From Paenibacillus sp. JDR-2 (GTDB lineage Bacteria > Bacillota > Bacilli > Paenibacillales > Paenibacillaceae), in the NCBI RefSeq assembly GCF_000023585.1, contig NC_012914.1:6547501-6611500 (forward strand): a stretch of DNA of 64,000 nt, read 5' to 3'. How positions within the stretch are numbered: position 1 is the stretch's first letter; each line of letters opens with the position of its first letter. Position numbers and translations under genes: made by a program. Shown here in pieces: positions 26,253 through 35,542 of the stretch. The notes below the pieces were generated by a model. That model had not been told where the DNA came from. It did not search any database and worked only from the letters and a program-made list of their open reading frames with translations.

Positions 26253-26924
26253 ATGATTGAATTTGAAGAAGCACATCAGCAATTTCTTACGAAACATTTG
26301 GAATTGAGAGGCGGTGAAAGAAAGGGACGCTTGGTACGCGGACATAACTTTGCGGAGAAGCTGATTCTGCAAAACGTATGGTGGCCGTTGTTCGGCAGCT
26401 TTGAGCACCTGCATCCCGAATATGAGGTGTACGATTGGAATCGGAAGTCACAATTCTTGGACTTTGCTTTTCTTCCGCCTTACGGTAAATTCGGCATCGA
26501 ATGCGACGGTTTTCAAAGCCACGTCAAAGATATGGATCGGGAGAAGTTCAGTTATTCGCTGAATCGGGATACGTTCTTAAAGGGAATGGGCTGGACTATG
26601 ATCCATTTTTCCTTTGATGATGTTCAGAATCGACCCGAGATTTGCAGAATGCTGCTCCAGGGTATTATTAATCCACGTCTCATACATAGCGCTCCTTCTC
26701 CCGATCCCGTTCAATTACTTGAAAAAGAAATATTGCGATATGCCTTTCAGCTAAGCAGACCAATTCGTCCTAAAGATATTATCGACTATTTACAGGTTGA
26801 TTTTCGGACGGCTCGCAATAAGCTGCAGACCCTCTCTAACAAAGGATTACTTAAGCCAATCATAAGCGGAACGCAAATCAGGCGTTATGAAATAACTGAG
26901 AGAGCACTTAGTTCTTTGTTGTAG
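26253..26924 (+). CDS. PD-(D/E)XK (DUF559/Vsr-like) nuclease with C-terminal winged helix
   Basis: A 223-residue predicted DNA endonuclease. The nuclease core is seen in Asp70 (FLDFAFLPP), Glu83 and Asp85 in GIECDGF, His90, and Arg105-Asp106 in the NRDTFLKGMGW helix, the pattern of DUF559 and Vsr-like enzymes. Residues ~168-215 look like a winged helix (PKDIIDYLQVDFRTARNKLQ then SNKGLLKP). The N-terminal part, ERKGRLVRGHNFAEKLILQ followed by NVWWPLFG, is shared with the partial gene at the right edge of the window, so this is a multi-copy family. It is flanked by palindromic elements A and B and preceded by an attenuator-like hairpin. No methylase or toxin/antitoxin partner adjoins it. Biological target unknown. 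Confidence 0.78.
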   Translation: MIEFEEAHQQFLTKHLELRGGERKGRLVRGHNFAEKLILQNVWWPLFGSFEHLHPEYEVYDWNRKSQFLDFAFLPPYGKFGIECDGFQSHVKDMDREKFSYSLNRDTFLKGMGWTMIHFSFDDVQNRPEICRMLLQGIINPRLIHSAPSPDPVQLLEKEILRYAFQLSRPIRPKDIIDYLQVDFRTARNKLQTLSNKGLLKPIISGTQIRRYEITERALSSLL

Positions 26925-26948
26925 AAGGGGTCATGGATAAAAACTTTC

Positions 26949-27153
26949 TTCGTTGGATTTCATACAGCGTATAGCGGCATTTTAGCCTGGAATTTGGGCT
27001 ACGTTGGATTCTATACAATTAAATCTGCTGATTTGGACGATTAGAGCTCATTCAGACGAAATTTACTGGAGCCAATCCAACGTAGCGTGTCCCTCTATTC
27101 TTTCCGGTCCAATTATACTGGAGTGAATCCAATGTAACCGCCTCACGAGGGCG
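26949..27153. repeat. Nested palindromic element B (downstream of nuclease gene)
   Basis: Second copy of the forward-forward-reverse-reverse layout of element A. Forward half-sites begin at 26949 (TTCGTTGGATTTCATACAG) and 26998 (GCTACGTTGGATTCTATACA). Reverse half-sites end at 27086 (CCAATCCAACGTAGC) and 27138 (GAATCCAATGTAAC). The right end CGCCTCACGAGGGCG resembles the outer repeat of element A. It begins 25 bases after the nuclease stop codon and has no coding frame. Confidence 0.72.
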
Positions 27154-27174
27154 CGGGCACTTGGCGCGGACGCC

Positions 27175-27215
27175 AAAAAAGCTCCTGACCCTGCCATGAT
27201 GGCGGGGTCAGGAGC
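27175..27215 (-). terminator. Terminator of the arginine operon
   Basis: Near-perfect stem AGCTCCTGACCCCGCCAT / ATGGCAGGGTCAGGAGCT followed on the minus strand by TTTTTTGG, 20 bases after the argH stop. Confidence 0.9.
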
Positions 27216-27234
27216 TTGCTAACTATAATGCGAA

Positions 27235-28650
27235 TTAACGGCTCTTCTCGGCGTACTCGGTTACCCAGGCAGCGGTTTGCTCCAGCACCTGCTCGGCGCG
27301 GGCGATTGCCGCCTCGACCTGTACTTTCGCCGTGCCGCCGTAGACGTTGCGGGCATTTACGACTTGCTCCGGCTGAAGCACGTTGTAGATGCGGTCGTCA
27401 AACAGCTGCGAGAATTGCTTGAACTCTTCCAAAGTCAGGTCAAGCAGGTATTTGTTCTGCTCGATGCAGTACAATACCGTCTTGCCGATTACCTCATGCG
27501 CTTGACGGAACGGCAGGCCTTTGCCAACGAGGAAGTCGGCGATGTCCGTTGCGTTCGAGAAGTCCTGGTTAACGGCTTGGCGCATCTGCTCTTTGTTCAC
27601 TTTCATTGTCGCGATCATCGGAGCGAACAGCTGAAGCGCGCCCTGCATCGTTTTCACCGTATCAAACATGCCTTCCTTGTCTTCCTGCATATCCTTGTTG
27701 TAAGCAAGCGGCAGAGATTTGAGTACCGTCAGGAGGCCGACAAGGTTGCCGTAGACACGGCCTGTTTTACCGCGGACAAGTTCCGGAACGTCCGGATTCT
27801 TCTTCTGCGGCATAATGCTGCTGCCCGTACAGAACGCGTCATCCAGCTCAACGAAGCGGAATTCCGTGCTCGACCACAGGATCAGCTCTTCGCTCAGACG
27901 CGACAGGTGCATCATAATAATAGAAGCGTGGGAGAGGAACTCAAGGATGAAGTCGCGGTCGCTTACCGCATCCAGGCTGTTCTCGTATACGCGGTCGAAC
28001 TTCAGTTGGCTAGCTACGAAATGGCGGTCGATCGGGAACGTTGTTCCCGCCAAAGCGCCAGCGCCCAGCGGCAGCATGTTGATGCGCTTGTAGCTGTCCT
28101 GCAGACGCTCCAGATCGCGGCCAAACATCGAAACGTACGCCATCAGATGATGAGCGAACAGAATCGGCTGCGCACGCTGCAAATGCGTGTAGCCCGGTAC
28201 GATGGTATCGATGTTGGCTTTCGCTTGCTCGATCAGCGCGGATTGCAGCTTATGCAGCATGTCCACGAACTCAACGACGCGCTTGCGCAGGTACAAGTGC
28301 ATGTCCGTTGCTACTTGGTCGTTACGGCTGCGGCCGGTGTGAAGCTTGCCGCCTACCGGGCCAACATCGTCGATCAGCGTTTTTTCGATATTCATATGAA
28401 TGTCTTCATCGGAAATGGAGAACTCGATATCATTGCGTTTAATGCGCTGCAGCACGCGGTGCAGGCCGTCCTTGATCGCCTCTACGTCGTCCGCAGGCAA
28501 GATGCCTTGCTTGCCAAGCATCGTTACATGCGCCAGACTGCCTTGGATATCCTCTTCGGCAAGCTCTTTATCGAACATAATGGATGCCGTATATTCCTCT
28601 ACCAATTGGTCGGTCTTTTTCGTAAACCGTCCGCCCCACAATTTGCTCAC
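27235..28650 (-). CDS. argH: Argininosuccinate lyase
   Basis: Last step of arginine synthesis: argininosuccinate to arginine and fumarate. Family hallmarks are SKLWGGRFTK at the N terminus, the TGRSRNDQVATD substrate loop and the fumarase-superfamily signature GSSIMPQKKNPD with the catalytic Ser. The GTG at 28650 gives the usual MSKLWGGRF start (471 residues) with GGGAGG ten bases upstream; the longer frame from 28659 would put the ribosome binding site too close. Last gene of argCJBDFGH, followed by a strong terminator. Confidence 0.97.
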   Translation of the reverse strand: MSKLWGGRFTKKTDQLVEEYTASIMFDKELAEEDIQGSLAHVTMLGKQGILPADDVEAIKDGLHRVLQRIKRNDIEFSISDEDIHMNIEKTLIDDVGPVGGKLHTGRSRNDQVATDMHLYLRKRVVEFVDMLHKLQSALIEQAKANIDTIVPGYTHLQRAQPILFAHHLMAYVSMFGRDLERLQDSYKRINMLPLGAGALAGTTFPIDRHFVASQLKFDRVYENSLDAVSDRDFILEFLSHASIIMMHLSRLSEELILWSSTEFRFVELDDAFCTGSSIMPQKKNPDVPELVRGKTGRVYGNLVGLLTVLKSLPLAYNKDMQEDKEGMFDTVKTMQGALQLFAPMIATMKVNKEQMRQAVNQDFSNATDIADFLVGKGLPFRQAHEVIGKTVLYCIEQNKYLLDLTLEEFKQFSQLFDDRIYNVLQPEQVVNARNVYGGTAKVQVEAAIARAEQVLEQTAAWVTEYAEKSR

Positions 28651-28730
28651 TTGGTACACTCCCTCCCGAAATTGCCATAAAGGCCGCTAGATGCATCGCA
28701 CATAACGGCCTAGATGAATATTCGGTTATA

Positions 28731-29966
28731 TTATTTCTTGCTTTGTTCTACGCCGGACGATACTTTCAGACGAAGAGCGTTCAGGCGGATAAAGCCAGTA
28801 GCGTCGCCTTGATCGTACGCTTGGGATGGATCAGCTTCCATTGTCGCGATATCCGGGTTGTACAAGCTCACCGGGCTCTTCACGCCGGCGCCGATCACAT
28901 TACCTTTGTACAGCTTCAGGCGGACAACGCCCGTTACGTTCTTTTGCGACTCGGCTACAAGCGTTTGAAGCGCAAGACGCTCAGGCGCGAACCAGAAGCC
29001 GTTGTACACGAGCTGCGCGTATTTCGAGATCAGGGAGTCGCGAAGGTTCATAACCTCGCGGTCCATGGTCAGGGATTCCATTTTGCGGTGTGCCGTGAAC
29101 AGGATTGTACCGCCCGGCGTCTCATACACGCCGCGGCTCTTCATGCCAACGAAGCGGTTTTCCACCATGTCCACGCGGCCTACGCCATGCTTGCCGCCTA
29201 GTTCGTTCAATTTATCCATCACTTGCAGCGGACTCAGCTGTTCGCCGTTGATCGCGATACAGTTGCCTGCTTCGAAAGTAAGCTCTACGTATTCCGCTTG
29301 ATCCGGAGCTCTCTCCGGGGATACGCTCAGCACGTACATCTCTTCGTTGGACTCTGCGCTTGGATCGAACCAAGGATCCTCGAGCATGCCGGACTCAAAG
29401 CTGATGTGCAGCAGGTTGCGGTCCGTCGAGTAAGGCTTGGAAGCCGATGCGGTTACCGGAATGCCATGCTTCTCGGCAAAAGCGATCATTTCCGCGCGGC
29501 CAGGGAACTCTTCCCGGAAGCGCTCTTCACGCCAAGGCGCGACAACTTTGATGTCCGGAGCAAGAGCGGCTACGCCAAGCTCGAAACGCACTTGGTCATT
29601 GCCTTTGCCTGTTGCGCCGTGCGCGATCATCGTAGCGCCTTCCGCGCGGGCGATCTCAACCATACGCTTCGCGATCAGAGGACGGGCAATGGATGTACCA
29701 AGCAGGTATTGGCCTTCATACAGTGCTGCCGCTTGGAACATTGGGAAAATAAAGTCGCTTGCAAACTCAGCGCGCAGGTCATCGATGTATACCTTCGATG
29801 CTCCGGTTGCCAGAGCTTTTGCCTCAAGGCCGTCGAGCTCTTCTTTTTGACCGATGTCAGCCGTAAAAGCAATGATCTCCGCATCGTAAGTTTCTTTCAA
29901 CCATTTCAAGATGATGGACGTATCCAGACCGCCGGAATAGGCCAGTACAATTTTTTCCTTCGCCAT
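28731..29966 (-). CDS. argG: Argininosuccinate synthase
   Basis: ATP-dependent condensation of citrulline and aspartate. The 411-residue product starts MAKEKIVLAYSGGLDTSIIL, which contains the PP-loop SGGLDTS of this N-type ATP pyrophosphatase; later motifs include ATGKGNDQVRFE and the substrate loop. The ATG at 29966 follows AGGAGAAATT; the upstream in-frame ATG at 29981 has no good site. It sits between argF and argH. Confidence 0.97.
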   Translation of the reverse strand: MAKEKIVLAYSGGLDTSIILKWLKETYDAEIIAFTADIGQKEELDGLEAKALATGASKVYIDDLRAEFASDFIFPMFQAAALYEGQYLLGTSIARPLIAKRMVEIARAEGATMIAHGATGKGNDQVRFELGVAALAPDIKVVAPWREERFREEFPGRAEMIAFAEKHGIPVTASASKPYSTDRNLLHISFESGMLEDPWFDPSAESNEEMYVLSVSPERAPDQAEYVELTFEAGNCIAINGEQLSPLQVMDKLNELGGKHGVGRVDMVENRFVGMKSRGVYETPGGTILFTAHRKMESLTMDREVMNLRDSLISKYAQLVYNGFWFAPERLALQTLVAESQKNVTGVVRLKLYKGNVIGAGVKSPVSLYNPDIATMEADPSQAYDQGDATGFIRLNALRLKVSSGVEQSKK

Positions 29967-30011
29967 AATTTCTCCTAGCACCCCTTTAAGTTATTAAACA
30001 CTATTTCAATG

Positions 30012-30968
30012 CTACATGATTGCTGCCATAATCGCTTTTTGCGCGTGCAGACGGTTTTCCGCCTGGTCGAAAATAATCGAATGAGGGCCGTCGATAACGC
30101 CTTCGCTTACTTCCTCGCCGCGGTGTGCAGGCAGGCAGTGCATGAACAGGTAATCCTTTTTCGCGTATTTCGCCAAAGCTTCGTTCACCTGGAAGTTGGC
30201 AAAAGCAAGCTCGCGATCCTTCTGCTCCGACTCTTGACCCATGCTCGCCCAAACGTCCGAGTATACCACGTCCGCATCGGCAATCGCTTCCTTCGGATCG
30301 CGGCACAGGTGAATGCGAGCGCCGGTTTCCTTCGCGTTGTCGATCGATTGCTTCAGAAGATCCGCGTCCGGCTCGTAGCCTTCCGGTGTCGCGATGGAGA
30401 TATCAACGCCCAGCTTCGCAGCGCCCATCATCAGGGAGTGAACAACATTGTTGCCATCGCCGATGTAAGCCAGCTTCAGCCCTTCAAGACGTCCTTTGTG
30501 CTCGAGGATTGTCTGGTAATCCGCCAGCGCCTGGCATGGATGAGACAGATCCGTAAGGCCGTTAATAACCGGGATTGTTGCTCCGCGCGCCAGCTCAACC
30601 ACGTTGCGGTGAGCAAACGTACGGATCATGATGCCGTCAAGGTAACGAGACAGCACTTGCGCCGTATCCAGAATCGGCTCGCCGCGGCCGATTTGCAGGT
30701 CATTACCGCTCAGGAACAGCCCTTGGCCGCCCAGCTGGTAGATGCCAACCTCGAACGATACGCGGGTACGGGTGGACGATTTTTCAAAAATCATGCCCAA
30801 AGTTTTGCCCTTCAGCGGTTGATATACCTCGCCAGCCTTCTGCTTCTTCTTCAAATCGATCGCAAGATCGATCAGGTACCTGATTTCTTCCGGCGTGTAA
30901 TCCAGAAGCATAAGAAAATCCCGGCCTTTTAGGCTTGCCGCCAAATCTTCCTTTACTGTATCTACCAT
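30012..30968 (-). CDS. argF: Ornithine carbamoyltransferase
   Basis: Makes citrulline from ornithine and carbamoyl phosphate. The carbamoyl-phosphate loop FEKSSTRTRVSFE, the HPCQALADYQT motif and the HCLPAHRGEEV ornithine/catalytic loop are all intact in 318 residues. The ATG follows AGGAGGGTTACGCA. It is placed after argD and before argG; no carbamoyl-phosphate synthase genes are in the window. Confidence 0.97.
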   Translation of the reverse strand: MVDTVKEDLAASLKGRDFLMLLDYTPEEIRYLIDLAIDLKKKQKAGEVYQPLKGKTLGMIFEKSSTRTRVSFEVGIYQLGGQGLFLSGNDLQIGRGEPILDTAQVLSRYLDGIMIRTFAHRNVVELARGATIPVINGLTDLSHPCQALADYQTILEHKGRLEGLKLAYIGDGNNVVHSLMMGAAKLGVDISIATPEGYEPDADLLKQSIDNAKETGARIHLCRDPKEAIADADVVYSDVWASMGQESEQKDRELAFANFQVNEALAKYAKKDYLFMHCLPAHRGEEVSEGVIDGPHSIIFDQAENRLHAQKAIMAAIM

Positions 30969-31008
30969 TGCGTAACCCTCCTAAAACCTATATTTCAATT
31001 TCTAGCCC

Positions 31009-32208
31009 TTAGGCTTTAACCGCGTTAGCCAGCAATTGCTTTAGTGTTGCCACAGCCTGATCGATCTCTTCCTTCGTCACCAGAAGGTTAGGCAGAAGAC
31101 GCACAACGTTTGGTCCTGCGGAGATGACGAGCAAACCTTGCTCTTGCGCCGCCGTCAAAACGGATCCAATCGGTTCCGCGCATTCGATTCCAACGATCAG
31201 ACCTTGGCCGCGAACTTCCTTCACGAACGAATTGCCCGCGAGTTCCTTCTTCAGCTCATCCATCAGATAAGCACCCATCTCAGCCGCACGCTGCGGCAGG
31301 TTCTCGCCTACAATCGTCTCCACCGTTGCTTTTACCGCTGCCGTCGCAATCGGCGTACCGCCAAAGGTAGAGCCGTGGCTGCCCGGGCCAAAAGCTTCGC
31401 GAAGCTTTTCCTTCGCAACCGCCGCGCCAACCGGGAACCCGCTTCCGAGACCTTTTGCCAGCGTGAAAATATCCGGCTCTATGCCGTAATGCTCATATGC
31501 GAACAATTTGCCCGTACGGCCCATACCGGTCTGGATCTCGTCGATGATGACCAGAATTCCGTTCTCTTCGCACAGCTTCACCAAGTCGTCTACAAACGCC
31601 TGATTCGCCGGGAAGATACCGCCTTCCGCTTGGATCAATTCGAGCATAACTGCCGCTGTTTTATCGGAGATCGCCGCTTTTAAAGCTTCGATATCGTTAT
31701 AAGGGATATATTTGAAACCTTCCGGCAAAGGCGCAAAGCCTTCCTTCACCTTCTCTTGTCCGGTAGCTGTCAAGGTTGCCAGCGTACGGCCGTGGAAGGA
31801 GGATTCAAACGTAATAATTTCGTACCTTCCGTTGTTCAGCACCTTCTGCTGGTAGCGGCGAGCCAGCTTGATCGCTGCTTCATTCGCCTCCGCGCCGGAG
31901 TTGCAGAAGAAGACGGCATCGCCGCTGCTGTTCGAAGTGATCAGATGCGCTGCCTCTTCCTGATTCGGAATGCGGAACAGGTTGGACACATGCCACAGCT
32001 CATCCAGCTGCTTCATCAACGCTTCTTTTACTTTTTGAGGCGCATGGCCAAGGTTGGTTACGGCAATACCGCTCATGAAATCGAGGTATTTATTGCCTTG
32101 ATCATCCCAAAGCCAGCTTCCTTCGCCCTTCACAAGCGCGATTGGATATCTCGCATACGTTGGCAGCAAGGATTGCTCGGGCGCTGCCGCTACTTTCGTT
32201 TCGCTCAT
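31009..32208 (-). CDS. argD: Acetylornithine aminotransferase
   Basis: PLP-dependent conversion of N-acetylglutamate semialdehyde to N-acetylornithine. The 399-residue class III aminotransferase has the FCNSGAEANEAAIKLAR cofactor region, LVIIDEIQTGMGRTG with the PLP-ring Asp, and the Schiff-base Lys in TLAKGLGSGFPVGA. The ATG at 32208 follows AGAAAGGCGG. It lies 19 bases after argB. Confidence 0.96.
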   Translation of the reverse strand: MSETKVAAAPEQSLLPTYARYPIALVKGEGSWLWDDQGNKYLDFMSGIAVTNLGHAPQKVKEALMKQLDELWHVSNLFRIPNQEEAAHLITSNSSGDAVFFCNSGAEANEAAIKLARRYQQKVLNNGRYEIITFESSFHGRTLATLTATGQEKVKEGFAPLPEGFKYIPYNDIEALKAAISDKTAAVMLELIQAEGGIFPANQAFVDDLVKLCEENGILVIIDEIQTGMGRTGKLFAYEHYGIEPDIFTLAKGLGSGFPVGAAVAKEKLREAFGPGSHGSTFGGTPIATAAVKATVETIVGENLPQRAAEMGAYLMDELKKELAGNSFVKEVRGQGLIVGIECAEPIGSVLTAAQEQGLLVISAGPNVVRLLPNLLVTKEEIDQAVATLKQLLANAVKA

Positions 32209-32227
32209 CGACTATAACCGCCTTTCT

Positions 32228-33016
32228 CTACTCCTGTACGATTCTTGTGCCTACGCCGCCTTCTCGCACGGCCCGGCTAAGAACACCCGGCTCTTCGCCG
32301 CTGACAATAACAACCTCGCGAACGCGTCCTTGAATGCATTGCACCGCCGCGCGCACCTTCGGAATCATGCCGCCGTAAATCTCGCCGCTTGCAATCATCT
32401 CTTCGATCTCGGCTACGGTAACGGAAGGCAGTACCTTCTTCTCGCCGTCTACCGTACGCATTATGCCCGGTACGTCCGTCACGACGATCATCTGCGGAGC
32501 GCCAAGACGGGAAGCAACGGCGCCTGCCGCCGTATCCGCATTGATGTTGTAGCGCTGACCGCTTGCATCAATCCCAATCGGAGCGATAACCGGCATATAG
32601 CCCATAGCCATTACGCCTTCAATCACTTCCGCATTCACATCCGTTACATCCCCGACAAAACCGATTTCCGCGGTGTTAGCTACCGGCTTTGCTTGGATCA
32701 GCAAACCGTCTACACCGGAGAGGCCTAGCGCTTTCGCGCCGTTTGTCTGGATTTTGCGGACAATTTCTTTATTGATTCGGCCCGCAAGCACCATCTCGAC
32801 AACGTCGAGTACAGCGTCATTGGTCTTGCGCAGGCCGTTTACGAATTCCGTCTCAATACCAAGCTTCGTCAGCGTCTCGGAGATCGCCGGACCGCCGCCA
32901 TGGACGATAACCGGATGAACGCCGGACTGCTGAAGCTCACGCAGCTCGCCGAAGAAGGAATCGGGAAGCGCCGCCAGCGTGCTGCCGCCGCATTTCATTA
33001 CAAAACGTTGTGCCAT
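32228..33016 (-). CDS. argB: Acetylglutamate kinase
   Basis: Phosphorylates N-acetylglutamate, the second step of the pathway. The 262-residue amino-acid kinase shows the phosphate-binding start FVMKCGGSTLA, VIVHGGGPAIS, and the ATP-binding segment GGMIPKVRAAVQCIQGR. It lacks the N-terminal helix of arginine-sensitive hexameric kinases, as far as length shows, so direct feedback inhibition by arginine is less likely (inference). Between argJ and argD. Confidence 0.95.
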   Translation of the reverse strand: MAQRFVMKCGGSTLAALPDSFFGELRELQQSGVHPVIVHGGGPAISETLTKLGIETEFVNGLRKTNDAVLDVVEMVLAGRINKEIVRKIQTNGAKALGLSGVDGLLIQAKPVANTAEIGFVGDVTDVNAEVIEGVMAMGYMPVIAPIGIDASGQRYNINADTAAGAVASRLGAPQMIVVTDVPGIMRTVDGEKKVLPSVTVAEIEEMIASGEIYGGMIPKVRAAVQCIQGRVREVVIVSGEEPGVLSRAVREGGVGTRIVQE

Positions 33017-33045
33017 AAGTTAATCCGTTCTCCTCTGCCCTAGCG

Positions 33046-34290
33046 TTACGTACGGTATGCCGCGTTAATGCGGACATAATCGTAAGTCAGGTCACAGCCC
33101 CAAGCCGTTGCCGTGCCATTGTCCATATGCAGGTCGACGCGGATCACTACCGTATCGCCCTTCAAGTATTCGAGTGCCGCATCTTCGTCAAAAGCAACCG
33201 GACGGGAGCCTTCGAGAGTCACGATATCGCCGATGCGCACGTCTACCGTATCCGGGTTCACCGGCTGGCCAGCGCGGCCCACCGCGGCAATAATCCGGCC
33301 CCAGTTCGCGTCAGCGCCAAATACCGCGGACTTCACCAGGGAGGAGCCGATAACCGTCTTCGCAATCGCATTAGCAGCTTCGTCGTTCACAGCGCCGTGC
33401 ACTTGCACTTCAACCAACTTTGTTGCGCCTTCTCCGTCGCGGGCAATCGCTTTTGCCAGCACTTCGCATACATAACGAAGACCTGCCGAGAAAGCCGCCC
33501 AGCCTTCATGCTCCGAAGTCAGTTCGCTGTTGCCGGCAAGACCGCTCGCCATGGCTACCAGCATATCGTTGGTGCTTGTATCGCCGTCAACCGTAATCAT
33601 ATTAAACGTATAGTTTGTCGCTTCGCGAAGCAGCGTTTGAAGCGCAACGCTTCCGATTGCCGCATCCGTAGTCACAAAGCCAAGCATAGTAGCCATGTTC
33701 GGATGAATCATGCCGGAGCCTTTGGCCGCGCCGGCAATATGTACCGTCTGGCCGTCGATCTCAACCGAGACGCATACCATTTTTTGCACAAGGTCCGTGG
33801 TCAGGATCGCTTGACAGAAGCCGTCCGCTGCATCGCGGTCATTCTCCAGCTTGGCTGGAAGCGCGTCGATACCCGCACGTACCTTATCCATCTTCAGATT
33901 CTCGCCGATAACGCCCGTCGAAGCGACCGCAACCTGATCTGCAGACACGCCAATAGACTCGGCAAAGCGCGAACGCATCTCGTAAGCATCGTCTTCGCCT
34001 TGCTTGCCCGTTACAGCGTTGGCATTGCCGCTGTTCACGATAACGGCGCGCAGGAAGCCATCCGATTCAATGCTCTCGCGCGTCACCTTGATTGGCGCAG
34101 CCTGGAACACGTTAGTGGTATAGACGCCAGCGGATGCCGCCGGTACTTCGCATACGATTGCGCCAAGATCATGGCGGGTTGTCTTCTTCAGGCCGCAGTG
34201 GAGACCACCGGCTCTGAATCCTTTAGGAGTCGTAATCGATCCGTCCGAGACGACCGAATACAGCGCTTTAGCTTGTTGCACCTGTCCCAT
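33046..34290 (-). CDS. argJ: Bifunctional ornithine acetyltransferase / N-acetylglutamate synthase
   Basis: Recycles the acetyl group from N-acetylornithine to glutamate and, in bifunctional forms, also makes N-acetylglutamate from acetyl-CoA. The self-cleavage site is clear in HPNMATMLGFVTTD, where the Thr becomes the N-terminal nucleophile of the beta chain. The ATG at 34290 gives 414 residues; a GTG seven codons upstream is the longer frame. Presence of argJ with no argA or argE nearby indicates the acetyl-recycling route. Confidence 0.95.
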   Translation of the reverse strand: MGQVQQAKALYSVVSDGSITTPKGFRAGGLHCGLKKTTRHDLGAIVCEVPAASAGVYTTNVFQAAPIKVTRESIESDGFLRAVIVNSGNANAVTGKQGEDDAYEMRSRFAESIGVSADQVAVASTGVIGENLKMDKVRAGIDALPAKLENDRDAADGFCQAILTTDLVQKMVCVSVEIDGQTVHIAGAAKGSGMIHPNMATMLGFVTTDAAIGSVALQTLLREATNYTFNMITVDGDTSTNDMLVAMASGLAGNSELTSEHEGWAAFSAGLRYVCEVLAKAIARDGEGATKLVEVQVHGAVNDEAANAIAKTVIGSSLVKSAVFGADANWGRIIAAVGRAGQPVNPDTVDVRIGDIVTLEGSRPVAFDEDAALEYLKGDTVVIRVDLHMDNGTATAWGCDLTYDYVRINAAYRT

Positions 34291-34382
34291 TTCTCCTCGT
34301 TTCTCCTTCACCTTGTACGAATAATTGCTCCATTTAAAACTTTATAAGTATAAAGAATATTCTTACTGCAATGTTTTCAAGA

Positions 34383-35432
34383 TCACGGATATACCGGCAC
34401 GAACTGCAGACCAAGGCCTTCATCCCAGCCCATCATCAGGTTGAGGTTCTGAATCGCTTGTCCCGACGCGCCTTTAACAAGGTTATCAATGACCGAAATA
34501 ATCGTAATGCGGCCCGTTCTCGCATCGTAGTTAAAAGCAATATCGCAATAATTGGAGCCCCAAACTTCCTTCGTCTGCGGCAGAACGCCTTCCTTGCGGA
34601 TACGGACGAATTGGCGGCCTTCATAGGATTGCTTATAGAGTTCAATAAAATCAGCGGCGTTATGCTCGCCCTTCACCGTAGCGTACATGGTCGACAGGAT
34701 CCCTCTCGTCATTGGCACTAGATGCGGCGTGAACGTTGTCACTACCTCCTGGCCAGCTGCTTCCGACAGCACCATCTCGATTTCAGGGACATGCTGATGC
34801 TGATTTACCTTGTATGCTTTGAAGTTCTCGTTCAGCTCGGAGTAATGCGTGCCAAGGCTTGCGCCGCGGCCTGCGCCGGACACGCCCGATTTCGAATCGA
34901 TAATAATCGTCGCCGGATCAATCCAGCCTGCCTTCACGGCAGGAACAAGACCAAGCAGCGCGGACGTTACGAAACAGCCCGGGTTGGAAATAAACGAAGC
35001 ACCTTGCACTTTGTCGCCGTTAATCTCAGGGAGAGCATAAAGAGCCTGCTTCAGGTAGTGCTCATCCGCCGGTGTTTTTTTATACCATTCCTCGTATACA
35101 GCCGTATCCTGCAGACGGAAATCGCCGGACAGGTCAATAACCTTCAGGCCTGCATCCAGCAGCTGCGGAGCAAGCTTAGCCGCAACTCCTGCCGGAGTTG
35201 CCGTAAAGACGACGTCAGCCTTCGCTTTGATCCCTTGCGGATCCACGTCATCAAGCAAAGCCGTCTGAATGTCCGTCAAATGCGGGAACCATTCCGCAAT
35301 CGGCATCCCCGCGCTGGACGAGGAAATAACCGACGTAATCTCCACCAACGGGTGGCTAGCCAACAAACGAATAAGCTCAATACCGCCATAGCCGGTAGAG
35401 CCAACGATCGCAACCTTCAATTTCTCGCTCAT
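34383..35432 (-). CDS. argC: N-acetyl-gamma-glutamyl-phosphate reductase
   Basis: NADPH-dependent reduction in arginine synthesis; first gene of the operon. The 349 residues start MSEKLKVAIVGSTGYGGIEL (Rossmann GxTGYxG) and include the catalytic Cys in SNPGCFVTSALLGL. The ATG at 35432 has GGGAGAG seven bases upstream, whereas the in-frame ATG 13 codons earlier does not. The leader contains a small hairpin (35457-35480) and lies behind the ARG-box promoter. Confidence 0.96.
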   Translation of the reverse strand: MSEKLKVAIVGSTGYGGIELIRLLASHPLVEITSVISSSSAGMPIAEWFPHLTDIQTALLDDVDPQGIKAKADVVFTATPAGVAAKLAPQLLDAGLKVIDLSGDFRLQDTAVYEEWYKKTPADEHYLKQALYALPEINGDKVQGASFISNPGCFVTSALLGLVPAVKAGWIDPATIIIDSKSGVSGAGRGASLGTHYSELNENFKAYKVNQHQHVPEIEMVLSEAAGQEVVTTFTPHLVPMTRGILSTMYATVKGEHNAADFIELYKQSYEGRQFVRIRKEGVLPQTKEVWGSNYCDIAFNYDARTGRITIISVIDNLVKGASGQAIQNLNLMMGWDEGLGLQFVPVYP

Positions 35433-35542
35433 ACACGTTCTCTCCCTTGAAATAAGTTGAACCCGAAGCATGGATTCAACCTACCTAGATCATCTAAATC
35501 TATATTGTACATGAATCAGGTTCACATGGAAATATTACGTTG

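Noticed and set aside
25926..27153. Repeated half-sites as a possible CRISPR array
   Set aside because: Spacing is irregular, half the copies are inverted, and there are no cas genes.
27277..28680. A 467-codon plus-strand open frame opposite argH (similar long ones opposite argJ, secA and uvrA)
   Set aside because: Long antisense frames are common opposite conserved genes of this composition; the products are rich in Arg/His/Gln and have no domain or binding site.
35433..35542. T-box or arginine attenuator in the argC leader
   Set aside because: There is one small hairpin (35457-35480) without a U-run, and no T-box sequence; control by ARG boxes at the promoter explains the region better.
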